From JAAYPI01 sp963668615 (GTDB lineage: Bacteria; Bacteroidota; Bacteroidia; Bacteroidales; Paludibacteraceae), in assembly GCA_963668615.2 (NCBI GenBank), contig CAXXCL010000002.1, positions 372,001-436,000 on the forward strand: DNA of 64,000 nucleotides. The letters run 5' to 3'. Shown one piece after another: positions 26,365 through 36,188 of this stretch. Each line of letters begins with the position of its first letter. The stretch's first letter is position 1. The notes under the pieces are model-generated. The model was not told the DNA's origin, ran no database searches, and saw nothing but the letters and a program-made list of their open reading frames with translations. Both the position numbers and the translations under genes were made by a program.

Positions 26365-29300
26365 TTAATTGATGGTATAATCCAATATTTCTTCTTCTTT
26401 CTTTTCTTTTAAAAAATGAAAAAAATGTTTATTAAATGCGATCTTTTCTTTCCTTTTAAATAGAGAAACATTCCATCTATTTTCAATATCGGTAATATTT
26501 GTGTACAACAATGTGTGTGTCTCTTTTTCTTTTTTGCCATTGATGTAAAAAGAAAATTCTTCGGTTAATTCTTGCGAAATATTTACTAAAGGAATAGTTA
26601 CTTTTATTTTTTCAATAGATTTTTCTTTCAGCTCTTCTAATAACTTTATAGTATTTATTCTGAAAACCAACTCTTTACTTTTGGCTTCATCTTCCGGTTT
26701 TGGTTTGAACTTATAATTTGCTCCTTTTTCTTCAACAACACCTTGCAGGTAGATATACAGATGTTCCTTCAAAAATCTATCTAAGTCAATATATTGTTTG
26801 CCGAAAAGCACAAATTCATGTGTACCGGAATAATCTTCCAATACGAATCTACCATAAGGAGAGTTCATTTTACTAATTCCTCGTATAACTTTTGTTATTA
26901 TACCTCCTACTTTAATTGGATTAGATCCAAATTTTTCTTGTAGAGCATTAATATCACTCAAATTACACAGTTGTTCGTTGCAAAGACATTCCATTTCAAT
27001 CTCATATTCGTCTAGCGGATGAGCAGAAAGAAAAATGCCAATTAACTCTTTTTCTTTGCTAAGTTTCTCCAAATTAGACCATTCAGGAACATTTGGAATT
27101 TCAGGTTTTTGAATCTCAATAGTGTCACATCCTCCAAAAAGAGAATTTTGCATACTTTGTGAGTCTATTTGAAATTTATTGGCATAGCGAATTAATGCTT
27201 CCAACACTATTTCACCTTTACTATTTTCGGCAAAAAAAGCTTCCCTTTTTATGTCTGCAAATTCATCAAAAGCACCTGAAAGGGCTAAACTTTCAATGGC
27301 CTTTTTGTTGCAAGCATTTAAGTTGACACGTTCTAAGAAATTAAATACACTGGTAAATCGTCCATTTTTTTCGCGTTCTTCGACGATAGCTTCCACAGCT
27401 CCCTCGCCTACTCCCTTTATGCCCCCTAATCCAAAACGAATATCACCATTTTTATTGGAAATAAAATTCAAGTTACTTTCGTTTACGTCGGGTCCTAATA
27501 CTTTTATGCCAAGAGATTTACAATCCTCCATAAACTTAGTGACTTCACTGATGTTATCCTTGTTACGAGTCAAGTTGGCAGCCATGAAATCGGCAGGGTA
27601 ATGTGCTTTTAAATAGGCTGTTTGATATGAAATCCACGAATAACAAGTGGCATGCGATTTATTGAATGCATATTTGGCAAATTCAGCCCAATCTTTCCAT
27701 ATTTTTTCCAGTTTCTCGATGGGACCGTACCCATTTTTTGTTGCACCATCAATGAATTTGACCTTTAATGTATCCATCTTTTTTTGCAACTTCTTACCCA
27801 TTGCTTTTCTGAGTTCATCGGATTCACCTCGTGTAAAGTTAGCCAAGTCGCGGCTCAGTAACATGACCTGTTCTTGATAAACGGTAATTCCATAAGTCTC
27901 CTTCAAACGCTTTTCCATAATAGGAAAATCATATTCAATAGGTTCTTTACCATTTTTTCGGTTAATAAAACTGGGAATATAAGCCATTGGACCAGGTCTG
28001 TACAAGGCATTCATCGCAATTAAGTCTTCAAAACAAGAAGGACTTAATTCCTTTAAGTATTTTTGCATACCTCCCGATTCAAACTGGAATGTTCCGGTTG
28101 TTAATCCATTGCTATACAGTTGGTAAGTTTCTTTGTCGTCAATAGGAATTGTACTTATATCAATGTCTATTCCTTTCGATTTTTTTATGTTGGAAAGAGC
28201 CTCATTGATGATAGAAAGAGTCTTTAGTCCTAAAAAGTCCATTTTTATCAGACCAACAGTCTCTATGGTTGAACCTTCATATTGAGTAACAAGTGTATTC
28301 TCATTGTTTTTATCCGTACATAGTGGAACAAAATTAGTTAGATCATCGGCACCAATAATAACGCCACATGCGTGAATTCCTACTTGACGAACAGTCCCCT
28401 CCAACATTTCAGCATATTTCAACGTATCTGAAAGTTGTTGGTTGTCAGAATAGCGAGCCTCTTTTAACTCAGGTATTCTTTCTATACAGTTTTTGATTGT
28501 TACCTTGGGAGCTTTACCATTTTCTTCCGGAAAATTTATAGGAATTAATTTTGTCAGCCTATCTGATTCTGATAATGGTAGTTTTTGAACACGAGCAACG
28601 TCCTTGATTGCCATTTTTGTTGCCATCGTTCCGTAAGTAACAATTTGGGCTACACGTTCTTTGCCATATTTTTTACTCACCCATTCAAGTACTTTACCTC
28701 TACCGTCATCATCAAAATCAATATCAATATCAGGCATGGAAATACGGTCAGGATTCAAAAAACGTTCAAACAGCAAATCATATTTTAGAGGATCTATATC
28801 GGTTATTTTGAGGCAATAAGCAACAACTGAACCTGCAGCAGAACCACGACCAGGACCAACTGCTACACCCATATTACGAGCTGCCTGTATAAAATCCTGC
28901 ACAATAAGAAAATATCCGGGAAATCCCATTGTCTTCATTACATGTAATTCAAACGTAAGACGATCTTTTATTTCCTGTGACATATCTTCCCCATAACGAA
29001 TTTTTGCACCTTCCATCGCCAACTCCTTCAAATAATCAGCTTCTAGTTTAATACGGTATAGTTTATTATATCCACCAAGCTTTTCTATTTTCTTTTTTGC
29101 CTCTTTTTCGGATAAAACTAAGTTGCCATTTTCATCGTACGTAAATTCCTTAAACAGGTCTTCTTTTGTATATTTTTTTCTATATTCTTCCTCTGTTCCA
29201 AACGTTTCTGGTATCATGAAAGTCGGCATAAGAGCATTAGAATCTAAGCCGTAATATTCTACCTTATTGGCTATTTCCAAAGTATTTTCGAGAGCTTCCG

Positions 29301-30216
29301 GTATATCCGAAAAGATTTCGGACATTTCTTTGTTTGTTTTTAACCATTCTTGTTTGGTATAATGCATTCGATTCGGATCGTCCAAATCTTTACCTGTACT
29401 CAAACAGATAAGCCTGTCGTGAGCCTCCGCATGTTCCTCTTCTACAAAATGAACATCATTGGTAGCAATAAGCTTGGTATTTGTTTTACGGGCAAGTTGT
29501 ACCAAATATTCATTTTGCCTTTTTTGCTTTTCGTAAACAGTGGTGTCTCCTCCCGGTTTATCAGTCTTATGTCGTTGTAATTCAATATAATAATCATCTC
29601 CAAAAAGTTTTTTAAACCAGAGAATGCTCTTTTCAGCTCCGGCAATATCACCCACCTCAATTAGTTTGTGAATTTCTCCTCCCAAACAAGCGGAACTAAC
29701 AATTAAACCCTCTTTATATTTTTCCAGTAATTCTTTATCTATTCGTGGTCGGTAATAGAAACCATCCATGAAGCCAAACGAAACAAGCTTACATAAATTT
29801 TTATAGCCTTGTTTGTTTTTTGCAAGCAAAATAAGGTGATGACCACTTCTGTCTTGTTCCTCTTTTTTGTTAAGGCGTGAATTTCTGGCAACATAAACTT
29901 CGCAACCTAAAATAGGTTTTATACGCTTTTTCTCTAAAGTTTCTTTTTCGAGTTTTAGTTTATTAATTTCTTCTGTATTTTCGATATCTAAAGTCTGCAT
30001 TCGTTCGTTAATAGTTGCAATATCTCTATTAACAGAAGAATTTTTAGAAGTTGCATAATCGATAAATTCTTTGATTCCATACATGCAACCATGGTCAGTA
30101 AGAGCTATAGCAGGCATTCCATCTGCCTGAGCTTTATCAATCAAACCTGAAATTGTGGACATACCATCCAATATGGAGTAAAAAGAGTGAACATGCAAAT
30201 GGACGAAAGAACTCAT
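26365..30216 (-). CDS. dnaE: DNA polymerase III alpha subunit
   Basis: This 1283-residue replicative polymerase opens with the PHP domain (VHLHVHSFYSILDG, residues 6-19), has the palm catalytic aspartates in PDIDIDFDDDGRG (about 494-506), and carries the fingers block with HACGVIIG and GTFQFESGGMQKYL. A helix-hairpin-helix region and an OB-fold domain (VGGIITKVIRGISKMNSP, about 1100) follow, and the last part is lineage-specific. It synthesises DNA as the core of the replisome. The length is normal for Bacteroidetes. It seems to be transcribed alone from a minus-strand promoter. Confidence 0.97.
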   Translation of the reverse strand: MSSFVHLHVHSFYSILDGMSTISGLIDKAQADGMPAIALTDHGCMYGIKEFIDYATSKNSSVNRDIATINERMQTLDIENTEEINKLKLEKETLEKKRIKPILGCEVYVARNSRLNKKEEQDRSGHHLILLAKNKQGYKNLCKLVSFGFMDGFYYRPRIDKELLEKYKEGLIVSSACLGGEIHKLIEVGDIAGAEKSILWFKKLFGDDYYIELQRHKTDKPGGDTTVYEKQKRQNEYLVQLARKTNTKLIATNDVHFVEEEHAEAHDRLICLSTGKDLDDPNRMHYTKQEWLKTNKEMSEIFSDIPEALENTLEIANKVEYYGLDSNALMPTFMIPETFGTEEEYRKKYTKEDLFKEFTYDENGNLVLSEKEAKKKIEKLGGYNKLYRIKLEADYLKELAMEGAKIRYGEDMSQEIKDRLTFELHVMKTMGFPGYFLIVQDFIQAARNMGVAVGPGRGSAAGSVVAYCLKITDIDPLKYDLLFERFLNPDRISMPDIDIDFDDDGRGKVLEWVSKKYGKERVAQIVTYGTMATKMAIKDVARVQKLPLSESDRLTKLIPINFPEENGKAPKVTIKNCIERIPELKEARYSDNQQLSDTLKYAEMLEGTVRQVGIHACGVIIGADDLTNFVPLCTDKNNENTLVTQYEGSTIETVGLIKMDFLGLKTLSIINEALSNIKKSKGIDIDISTIPIDDKETYQLYSNGLTTGTFQFESGGMQKYLKELSPSCFEDLIAMNALYRPGPMAYIPSFINRKNGKEPIEYDFPIMEKRLKETYGITVYQEQVMLLSRDLANFTRGESDELRKAMGKKLQKKMDTLKVKFIDGATKNGYGPIEKLEKIWKDWAEFAKYAFNKSHATCYSWISYQTAYLKAHYPADFMAANLTRNKDNISEVTKFMEDCKSLGIKVLGPDVNESNLNFISNKNGDIRFGLGGIKGVGEGAVEAIVEEREKNGRFTSVFNFLERVNLNACNKKAIESLALSGAFDEFADIKREAFFAENSKGEIVLEALIRYANKFQIDSQSMQNSLFGGCDTIEIQKPEIPNVPEWSNLEKLSKEKELIGIFLSAHPLDEYEIEMECLCNEQLCNLSDINALQEKFGSNPIKVGGIITKVIRGISKMNSPYGRFVLEDYSGTHEFVLFGKQYIDLDRFLKEHLYIYLQGVVEEKGANYKFKPKPEDEAKSKELVFRINTIKLLEELKEKSIEKIKVTIPLVNISQELTEEFSFYINGKKEKETHTLLYTNITDIENRWNVSLFKRKEKIAFNKHFFHFLKEKKEEEILDYTIN

Positions 30217-30247
30217 AATCGAAATGTGTTAAGAAACTTTAGACTTT

Positions 30248-30277
30248 CAAAAGTAGCAATTTTACACCTGCCTCAAG
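30248..30277 (-). promoter_or_regulatory. Probable promoter of dnaE
   Basis: On the minus strand TACTTTTG (30248-30255) matches the -7 consensus, with CTTG (30274-30277) 18 bp further upstream as a near -33 box. The dnaE start is about 30 bp downstream. Confidence 0.55.
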
Positions 30278-30382
30278 GAATGATTAATCAAAAGTTATAA
30301 ACAAAAAGAAGAAATTAGACATGAATTTTTGTCTCTTGATTTCAAATAATTACCTTCGTTTCGCAAATAAAAAAACATTAAA

Positions 30383-31069
30383 ATGACTATTGATAGCATA
30401 CTTACAGAATTACGCAGTCATCAATCTTCTGCTGTATTGGCAGGACAAAAACGATTCGGAATAGCGAATGAAACAGGCATAGGCGTTTCTGTTCCAATTT
30501 TGCGAGCAATGGCTAAGAAGATAGGTAAAAATCAACCTCTTTCCATTGAGTTATGGAATACAAATATCCATGAAGCAAGATTGTTAGCATCAATGATTGG
30601 AGTTCCCTCCGAAGTAACGGAAAAACAATTTGACGATTGGACAACTGACTTTGATTCATGGGATATATGTGACATGACTTGCTCTAATCTATTTGATAAA
30701 ACGCCCTTTGTTGTTGATAAAATTTTTGAATATGCTTTGAGAAAAGAAGAATTTGTGAAAAGAACAGCTTTTGCGTTAATGGCAACTTATGCTGTTCATT
30801 CGAAAGACGTTAATAATGAAATTTTCGAGCAATTTTTACCACTAATTGAAAGAGAAGCTTGCGATGATCGGAATTTTGTCAGAAAGGCAGTCAATTGGGG
30901 GTTGAGACAAATAGGCAAAAGAAATTTGTATTTGTACGAAAAAGCAAATGAATGTGCTATTCAAGTCGCAAAACAATCCAGCAAATCAGCTCAATGGATT
31001 GCAAGAGATGCTCTTCGCGAATTTAGCGAAGAAAAAATCATCGAAAGAATTAAACAAAAATCTGTGTGA
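30383..31069 (+). CDS. DNA alkylation repair (AlkD-like HEAT-repeat) protein
   Basis: This 228-residue, mostly helical protein matches the AlkD/AlkC-type HEAT-repeat superfamily: GIGVSVPILRAMAKKIG, then DSWDICDMTCSNLFDK and RNFVRKAVNWGLRQIGKRN. Members such as Bacillus AlkD excise positively charged alkylated bases from DNA. Bacteroidetes relatives are often annotated the same way without direct proof. A TACCTTCG motif at 30352-30359 may be its -7 box. It converges on purN with only 7 bp between stops. Confidence 0.85.
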   Translation: MTIDSILTELRSHQSSAVLAGQKRFGIANETGIGVSVPILRAMAKKIGKNQPLSIELWNTNIHEARLLASMIGVPSEVTEKQFDDWTTDFDSWDICDMTCSNLFDKTPFVVDKIFEYALRKEEFVKRTAFALMATYAVHSKDVNNEIFEQFLPLIEREACDDRNFVRKAVNWGLRQIGKRNLYLYEKANECAIQVAKQSSKSAQWIARDALREFSEEKIIERIKQKSV

Positions 31070-31076
31070 AGTGTGC

Positions 31077-31640
31077 TCAATGAATCCAAAGTTTTTCTAA
31101 TATTTTTGGGAAAAATTCGTATTCCAAAGCATGTACTTTTTGAGCCACGTCATCAGCCAAATCAGTTGCTAAAACAGAACATTTAGCTTGAAAAATAATT
31201 TGACCTTCATCATAGTTCTCATTAACATAATGTATGGTAATTCCCGATTCTTTTTCTTGAGCTTCCACAACTGCTTTATGGACAAAATCTCCATACATGC
31301 CTTTCCCTCCAAATTTTGGAAGTAAGGCAGGATGAATATTAACTATTTTATTAGGAAACGCTTTTAAAATATTTTCCGGAACTTTCAACAAGAAACCAGC
31401 CAATACAATAAAATTAATGTTTTCCTTTTGTAAAAGAGACAAAACATCACCCCGCATAAATTGATCTTTAGTAAAAAAAAAGGAAGAAATTCCAAGTCTT
31501 TTTGCACGTTCGTGAACAAATGCGTCCGATTTATTAGATATAACTAAAGGAAAAACAACGTATTTTTTATCTGAAAAATAGTGAATTATATTTTCAGCAT
31601 TACTACCTGAACCTGAAGCAAATATGGCAACTCTATTCAT
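31077..31640 (-). CDS. purN: Phosphoribosylglycinamide formyltransferase
   Basis: I place the start at the ATG at 31640, which gives MNRVAIFASGSGSNAENI, the family's N-terminus; the frame stays open further upstream but would add 24 residues across the promoter. The 187-residue enzyme transfers a formyl group from 10-formyl-THF to GAR in purine synthesis. Visible motifs are the phosphate loop GSGSN (residues 10-14) and NIHPALLPKFGGKGMYG with the catalytic Asn-His pair. The length is normal. Confidence 0.93.
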   Translation of the reverse strand: MNRVAIFASGSGSNAENIIHYFSDKKYVVFPLVISNKSDAFVHERAKRLGISSFFFTKDQFMRGDVLSLLQKENINFIVLAGFLLKVPENILKAFPNKIVNIHPALLPKFGGKGMYGDFVHKAVVEAQEKESGITIHYVNENYDEGQIIFQAKCSVLATDLADDVAQKVHALEYEFFPKILEKLWIH

Positions 31641-31666
31641 GTTTTTTGTCTCTATAATAATAGATA

Positions 31667-31698
31667 CAAAAGTAGTATTTCGAATTTGATTATGCAAT
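31667..31698 (-). promoter_or_regulatory. Promoter of purN
   Basis: On the minus strand TACTTTTG (31667-31674) and ATTG (31695-31698) are separated by 20 bp. The purN ATG lies 26 bp downstream, which also argues against the longer upstream start. Confidence 0.6.
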
Positions 31699-31792
31699 TT
31701 TGATTTTGTCAATAAAAATTTCCAATAAAAACCAACTATGTCTTATCTCTAAATAACTGATTACCAAAAAGAATACTCAAAAAATCAATAAT

Positions 31793-31830
31793 AAAAAGTG
31801 CACAATAGCTCTCCGTTTGTGCACTTTTTT
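31793..31830 (+). terminator. Terminator-like hairpin with no obvious upstream gene
   Basis: A perfect 13-bp stem (31793-31805 with 31817-31829) closes an 11-base loop and ends in T6. On the plus strand no gene precedes it. On the minus strand it would face the acpP region. It may end an unseen small RNA or insulate the divergent promoters. Confidence 0.7.
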
Positions 31831-31864
31831 GATAAAATACTATTTTATTTCAATAAAAATATTG

Positions 31865-31872
31865 TACCTTTG
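31865..31872 (+). promoter_or_regulatory. -7 box of the acpP operon
   Basis: TACCTTTG lies 46 bp before the acpP ATG and equals the -7 motif found before both tRNA operons and ileS in this window. The expected -33 region is T-rich but lacks a clear TTTG. Confidence 0.6.
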
Positions 31873-31918
31873 CCTCGCAAAATTTCAATAATTTATTACT
31901 AACTAAAAACTAAAAGTT

Positions 31919-32152
31919 ATGTCTGAAGTTGCAGAAAAGGTAAAAGCTATCATTGTAGAAAAATTAGGAGTAGAAGAATCAGAAGTTGTTCCAACAGCTA
32001 GTTTCACCAACGATTTAGGAGCTGATTCTCTTGACACAGTGGAAATGATTATGGAATTTGAAAAAGAATTCGGTATATCTATTCCAGATGATCAAGCTGA
32101 AAAAATTTCTACAGTAGGCGATGCAATCGCTTATATTGAAGCAAATAAATAA
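31919..32152 (+). CDS. acpP: Acyl carrier protein
   Basis: This 77-residue acidic protein has the phosphopantetheine attachment site GADSLDTVEM (Ser37). It carries acyl chains as thioesters during fatty-acid synthesis. It is followed after 16 bp by fabF, the usual acpP-fabF-rnc order of Bacteroidetes and many other bacteria. Confidence 0.98.
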   Translation: MSEVAEKVKAIIVEKLGVEESEVVPTASFTNDLGADSLDTVEMIMEFEKEFGISIPDDQAEKISTVGDAIAYIEANK

Positions 32153-32168
32153 TTTATTTAACTTTAGT

Positions 32169-33431
32169 ATGGAGTTAAAAAGAGTTGTAGTGACAGGTCT
32201 GGGAGCAGTTACACCAATAGGAAATTCAGTTCCGGAGTTCTGGAAGAATCTTGTTGCTGGTGTAAGTGGTGCTGGACCTATCACTCATTTCGATGCGTCA
32301 AAATTTAAGACACAATTTGCGTGCGAAGTAAAAAACTTTGATCCAAATTTGTATTTTGACAAGAAAGAAGTTAGAAAACTTGATAGATATGCCCATCTAG
32401 CTGTAGCAGCTGCACAAGAAGCTGTCGAAAATAGTGGAATCGATTTAGAAAAAATAGATAAGGACGAAGTTGGTGTCATTTTTGCCGCAGGCATTGGTGG
32501 TATAGCTACTTTTGAACAAGAAGTAGGTTACTATTATGCACACGAAGAACTTGGACCTAAATTCAATCCTTTTTTCATTCCTAAAATGATTTCGGACATT
32601 GCTGCTGGTCAGATATCTATCAAATATGGTTTTAGAGGTCCGAATTTTTCTACATCATCTGCTTGTGCATCTTCAACGAATGCTCTTATTGATGCATTTA
32701 ACTATATTCGTTTGGGACAAGCAAACGTAATTCTTGCAGGAGGGGCTGAGGCTGCCATTACTCCTGGTGGTGTAGGAGGATTTAATGCCCTTACCGCATT
32801 GTCGACTCGTAACGATTCGCCAACAACCGCTTCCCGTCCTTTTAGTAAAAGTCGTGACGGTTTTGTTATGGGAGAAGGTGCCGGTTGTTTAATTCTTGAG
32901 GAATTAGATCATGCATTGGCTCGTGGAGCGAATATTATTTGTGAGATAGTTGGTGGCGGTTTATCTGCTGATGCTTACCATATAACAGCTACACATCCTG
33001 AAGGTCTTGGTGCAATGCTAGTAATGAAAAGGGCATTGAAGGATGCTCATATGCAACCTGAAGCTATGGATTACATTAACGTTCATGGAACATCTACACC
33101 TGTTGGCGATATTTCAGAAACAAAAGCAATAAAAGAAGTTTTTGGTGACCATGCATACAAATTAAATATCAGTTCAACCAAATCAATGACAGGTCACCTT
33201 TTAGGTGCTACAGGTGCTGTTGAAGCAATGGTTTGTGCATTGGCTGTTCAAAATGATATTGTTCCTCCAACAATTAATTTTACTGAAGGTGATGAAGATG
33301 AAGAAATTGATTATAAACTCAATTTCACATTCAACAAAGCACAGAAACGAACTGTAAATGTTGCACTTTCCAATACATTTGGTTTTGGAGGTCATAATGC
33401 GAGTGTCATTTTCAAAAAATTCTCCAAGTAA
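32169..33431 (+). CDS. fabF: 3-oxoacyl-ACP synthase II
   Basis: The ATG at 32169 gives MELKRVVVTGLGAVTPIG, the family's normal N-terminus, and 420 residues. The condensing triad is visible: Cys166 in SSACASSTNAL, His306 in NVHGTSTPVGD and His343 in MTGHLLGATGA. The enzyme elongates acyl-ACP with malonyl-ACP in the cytoplasm. The start lies 16 bp after acpP; no Shine-Dalgarno is present. Confidence 0.97.
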   Translation: MELKRVVVTGLGAVTPIGNSVPEFWKNLVAGVSGAGPITHFDASKFKTQFACEVKNFDPNLYFDKKEVRKLDRYAHLAVAAAQEAVENSGIDLEKIDKDEVGVIFAAGIGGIATFEQEVGYYYAHEELGPKFNPFFIPKMISDIAAGQISIKYGFRGPNFSTSSACASSTNALIDAFNYIRLGQANVILAGGAEAAITPGGVGGFNALTALSTRNDSPTTASRPFSKSRDGFVMGEGAGCLILEELDHALARGANIICEIVGGGLSADAYHITATHPEGLGAMLVMKRALKDAHMQPEAMDYINVHGTSTPVGDISETKAIKEVFGDHAYKLNISSTKSMTGHLLGATGAVEAMVCALAVQNDIVPPTINFTEGDEDEEIDYKLNFTFNKAQKRTVNVALSNTFGFGGHNASVIFKKFSK

Positions 33432-33456
33432 GAAAAAAATTTAAAATTTTTTATCG

Positions 33457-34290
33457 TTGATAAAAGCTTTTATAAAAAAAATAAAGGTTCTTTCTTTTCA
33501 TAGGAAGGAACCTTATTTTGTTTTGAAGGACACCTTAGGATTTACCCCTAACACTATAGAATACTACAAGTTAGCCCTACTCCATCGGTCATCTTCGGTA
33601 AAAAATGATAAGGGCATCAGTCAAGACAATGAACGTCTTGAATTTTTAGGAGATGCTATTCTTAACGCTATTGTATCAGATGTATTATATAACCGCTTTC
33701 AAGATAAAAAAGAAGGTTTTCTAACCAATATTCGTTCAAAAATCGTCCAACGAAGTTCTCTTGATCAATTGGCCTTAGAATTAGGCTTGGACAAATTAAT
33801 TGTATCCTCCTCTAACAATAATCTGCAACGTGCTTTTCATATTAATGGAAATGCTTTTGAAGCCTTGATAGGAGCTATTTATTTAGACCAAGGGTACGAA
33901 AAATGTAAGGAATTTTTTGAAAAAAAAATATTGGAACAATATATTGATATTGATAAAATTGTCAAAAAAGAGAGTAATTTCAAATCAAAATTATTGGAAT
34001 GGGCTCAAAAAAGGAAATTTAATGCTACCTTCGTACTTACTAATGTCGAATTAGATAAGGAATCTAACCTACCCGTGTTTTATACAAAAGTTGTTATAGA
34101 GACTATTAATGTTGGAAATGGTATTGGAAATAGCAAGAAAGAATCTCAACAAAAAGCTGCTCGAAATGCTTTGAAAAAAATGAAAAAAAAGGATATTTTA
34201 GATAGCATAACTCAAAAAAAAGAAGCACGAATACTTGAGGTTTCTATTTCTCAATCAGATTCTTCAACAGAAAACCAAATAAAAATATAA
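33457..34290 (+). CDS. rnc: Ribonuclease III
   Basis: This 277-residue endonuclease cleaves double-stranded RNA, including rRNA precursors. The signature NERLEFLGDAIL is at residues 58-69 and a second catalytic block AFEALIGAIYLDQGY near 130-145. A C-terminal dsRNA-binding domain follows (SKKESQQKAARNALKKM), then a short Lys/Ser-rich tail. The frame begins with TTG at 33457; no in-frame ATG precedes the conserved region, so TTG is the likely start. Its stop overlaps the next ATG by one base. Confidence 0.94.
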   Translation: MIKAFIKKIKVLSFHRKEPYFVLKDTLGFTPNTIEYYKLALLHRSSSVKNDKGISQDNERLEFLGDAILNAIVSDVLYNRFQDKKEGFLTNIRSKIVQRSSLDQLALELGLDKLIVSSSNNNLQRAFHINGNAFEALIGAIYLDQGYEKCKEFFEKKILEQYIDIDKIVKKESNFKSKLLEWAQKRKFNATFVLTNVELDKESNLPVFYTKVVIETINVGNGIGNSKKESQQKAARNALKKMKKKDILDSITQKKEARILEVSISQSDSSTENQIKI

Positions 34291-36104
34291 TGAATACACA
34301 AACAACGCATTTATCTGCCTTGATTTTTGAAAAAGCCAAGCAATACAGTGACAGGGCAGCGTTACATTATAGAAATGATGCAACAAAAGAATGGATTCCT
34401 ATTTCTTGGAATGAACTTGCTAAACAAGTTAAGAATATGGGTAAAGCACTTGCATCAATCGGTTTACAAGATCAAGAGAATGTAGGAATTTTTTCTCAAA
34501 ATGTGTGTGAAATAATTGTAGCGGATTTTGCTGTTTTTACAAACCATGCAGTCTCTGTACCATTGTATGCTACTTCTACGGCTCCTCAAATAGAGTTTAT
34601 TGTGAATGATGCTGAAATTCAAGTTGTTTTTGTTGGAGATCAATATCAATATGATGTTACCCTGGAAGTAAAAAAAACATCTAAAACCCTAAAAAAAATT
34701 ATTGTTATTGATGGTTCTGTTGATTTAAGAAATGATCCTGATAGTATTTATTTTTCGGATATGCTGAAGTTAGGTGATTCTTGTGACAATGAGAGTGTTA
34801 TTAAAGAACGAATGGATAAAGCTTCTGAAAATGACTTGGTAAATATTCTTTATACGTCAGGAACAACCGGGATGCCAAAAGGTGTAACCTTGCACCAATT
34901 TAATTACACAGAAGCTATCAGAATTCATAAGATACGATTAGCTAACATTACAGACAAAGATACTTCTATGAGCTTTCTTCCTATTACACATGTATTTGAA
35001 CGAGCTTGGACATATCTTTGTTTGGAAAGAGGAATTCAGTTATATGTTAATAAAAATGCTGCGGATATACAAAAAACAATATTGGAAGTACGTCCAAATC
35101 TTATGTGTACTGTTCCTAGGTATTGGGAAAAGGTTTATGCGGCTATTATCGAAACAAGAGATGCTTTTTCTCCTATACTGAAAAAAATATTTTCATGGGC
35201 TATAAGTGTTGGTAGAAAATATAATATAGACTATGTTCGTTTAAACAAAAAGATTCCATTGAATTTAGCGATTAAATACAAAGTTGCGGATAAAATTGTT
35301 TTTCAAAAAATTAAAAAAACCGCAGGCATTGAAAATATGATTTTTTTTCCATGTGCAGGGGCTCGTTTGTCTCCCGAAATAAATGAATTTATGCACAGCC
35401 TTGGCATAAATCTTTGTTATGGTTATGGCTTAACGGAATCAACGGCAACAGTTTCTTGTTATCTAACTGAAAATAAGGAATATATGATTGAATCTGTTGG
35501 TAGAATAATGCCGGATGTATCCGTTAAAATATCAGAAGATGGAGAAATCCTTTTGAAAGGTAGAACAATAACAGCTGGTTATTATAAAAGACCTGATGCA
35601 AATCAAGAGGCGTTTTTGGATGGCTGGTTTAAAACTGGAGATGCCGGTTATATCGATGAGGACAATAACTTGTATATTACAGATAGAATAAAAGATCTGT
35701 TCAAGACTGCAGGAGGAAAATATATTGCTCCCCAAGTTATTGAAAGCTGTTTAAGTGAACTTAAGTTTGTTGATCAAGTCGCTGTGATAGGCAATCAACG
35801 CAAATACGTTACAGCACTTATCGTTCCTCAATTCGAAACATTAAAAATTTATGCTAACAACAATAATATAACCTATACATCAAAAGAAGAACTAGTAAAA
35901 GATTCCCGTATTATAGAACTTTTTGAAAAATCCATACAAGAAAAAATGGTTGATTTTGCTAGATTTGAGCAAATTAAACGTTTTACGCTGGTAGCTAAAC
36001 CTTTTACTATGGAAGATGGTTTATTGACTAATACATTGAAAATTAAGCGGAAAGAAATAAATAAATTTTTTGCTACTGAGATTCAAGAGATGTACAACAA
36101 CTAG
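34290..36104 (+). CDS. Long-chain fatty-acid--CoA ligase (AMP-forming)
   Basis: This 604-residue ANL-superfamily enzyme has the P-loop-like motif YTSGTTGMPKGV (near residue 190), FPCAGARLSPEINEF, YGYGLTEST (A5) and the hinge region GDAGYIDEDNNLYITDRIKDLFKTAGGKYIAPQ-type sequence (A7/A8). It activates fatty acids through an acyl-AMP intermediate. Position directly after acpP-fabF-rnc fits lipid metabolism. A second, shorter paralogue lies at 50055. Chain-length preference cannot be inferred. Confidence 0.9.
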   Translation: MNTQTTHLSALIFEKAKQYSDRAALHYRNDATKEWIPISWNELAKQVKNMGKALASIGLQDQENVGIFSQNVCEIIVADFAVFTNHAVSVPLYATSTAPQIEFIVNDAEIQVVFVGDQYQYDVTLEVKKTSKTLKKIIVIDGSVDLRNDPDSIYFSDMLKLGDSCDNESVIKERMDKASENDLVNILYTSGTTGMPKGVTLHQFNYTEAIRIHKIRLANITDKDTSMSFLPITHVFERAWTYLCLERGIQLYVNKNAADIQKTILEVRPNLMCTVPRYWEKVYAAIIETRDAFSPILKKIFSWAISVGRKYNIDYVRLNKKIPLNLAIKYKVADKIVFQKIKKTAGIENMIFFPCAGARLSPEINEFMHSLGINLCYGYGLTESTATVSCYLTENKEYMIESVGRIMPDVSVKISEDGEILLKGRTITAGYYKRPDANQEAFLDGWFKTGDAGYIDEDNNLYITDRIKDLFKTAGGKYIAPQVIESCLSELKFVDQVAVIGNQRKYVTALIVPQFETLKIYANNNNITYTSKEELVKDSRIIELFEKSIQEKMVDFARFEQIKRFTLVAKPFTMEDGLLTNTLKIKRKEINKFFATEIQEMYNN

Positions 36105-36188
36105 TTTAGACTACGAAACAAAAATACAAATACTATTTTATTCCTTTGAAAATAAAGTAGTATCTTCGTGAACTTAAAAATAAGCATA

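Noticed and set aside
31641..31712. Longer purN start at 31712
   Set aside because: It would add 24 residues unlike the family and run through the purN promoter boxes; the ATG at 31640 gives the conserved N-terminus.
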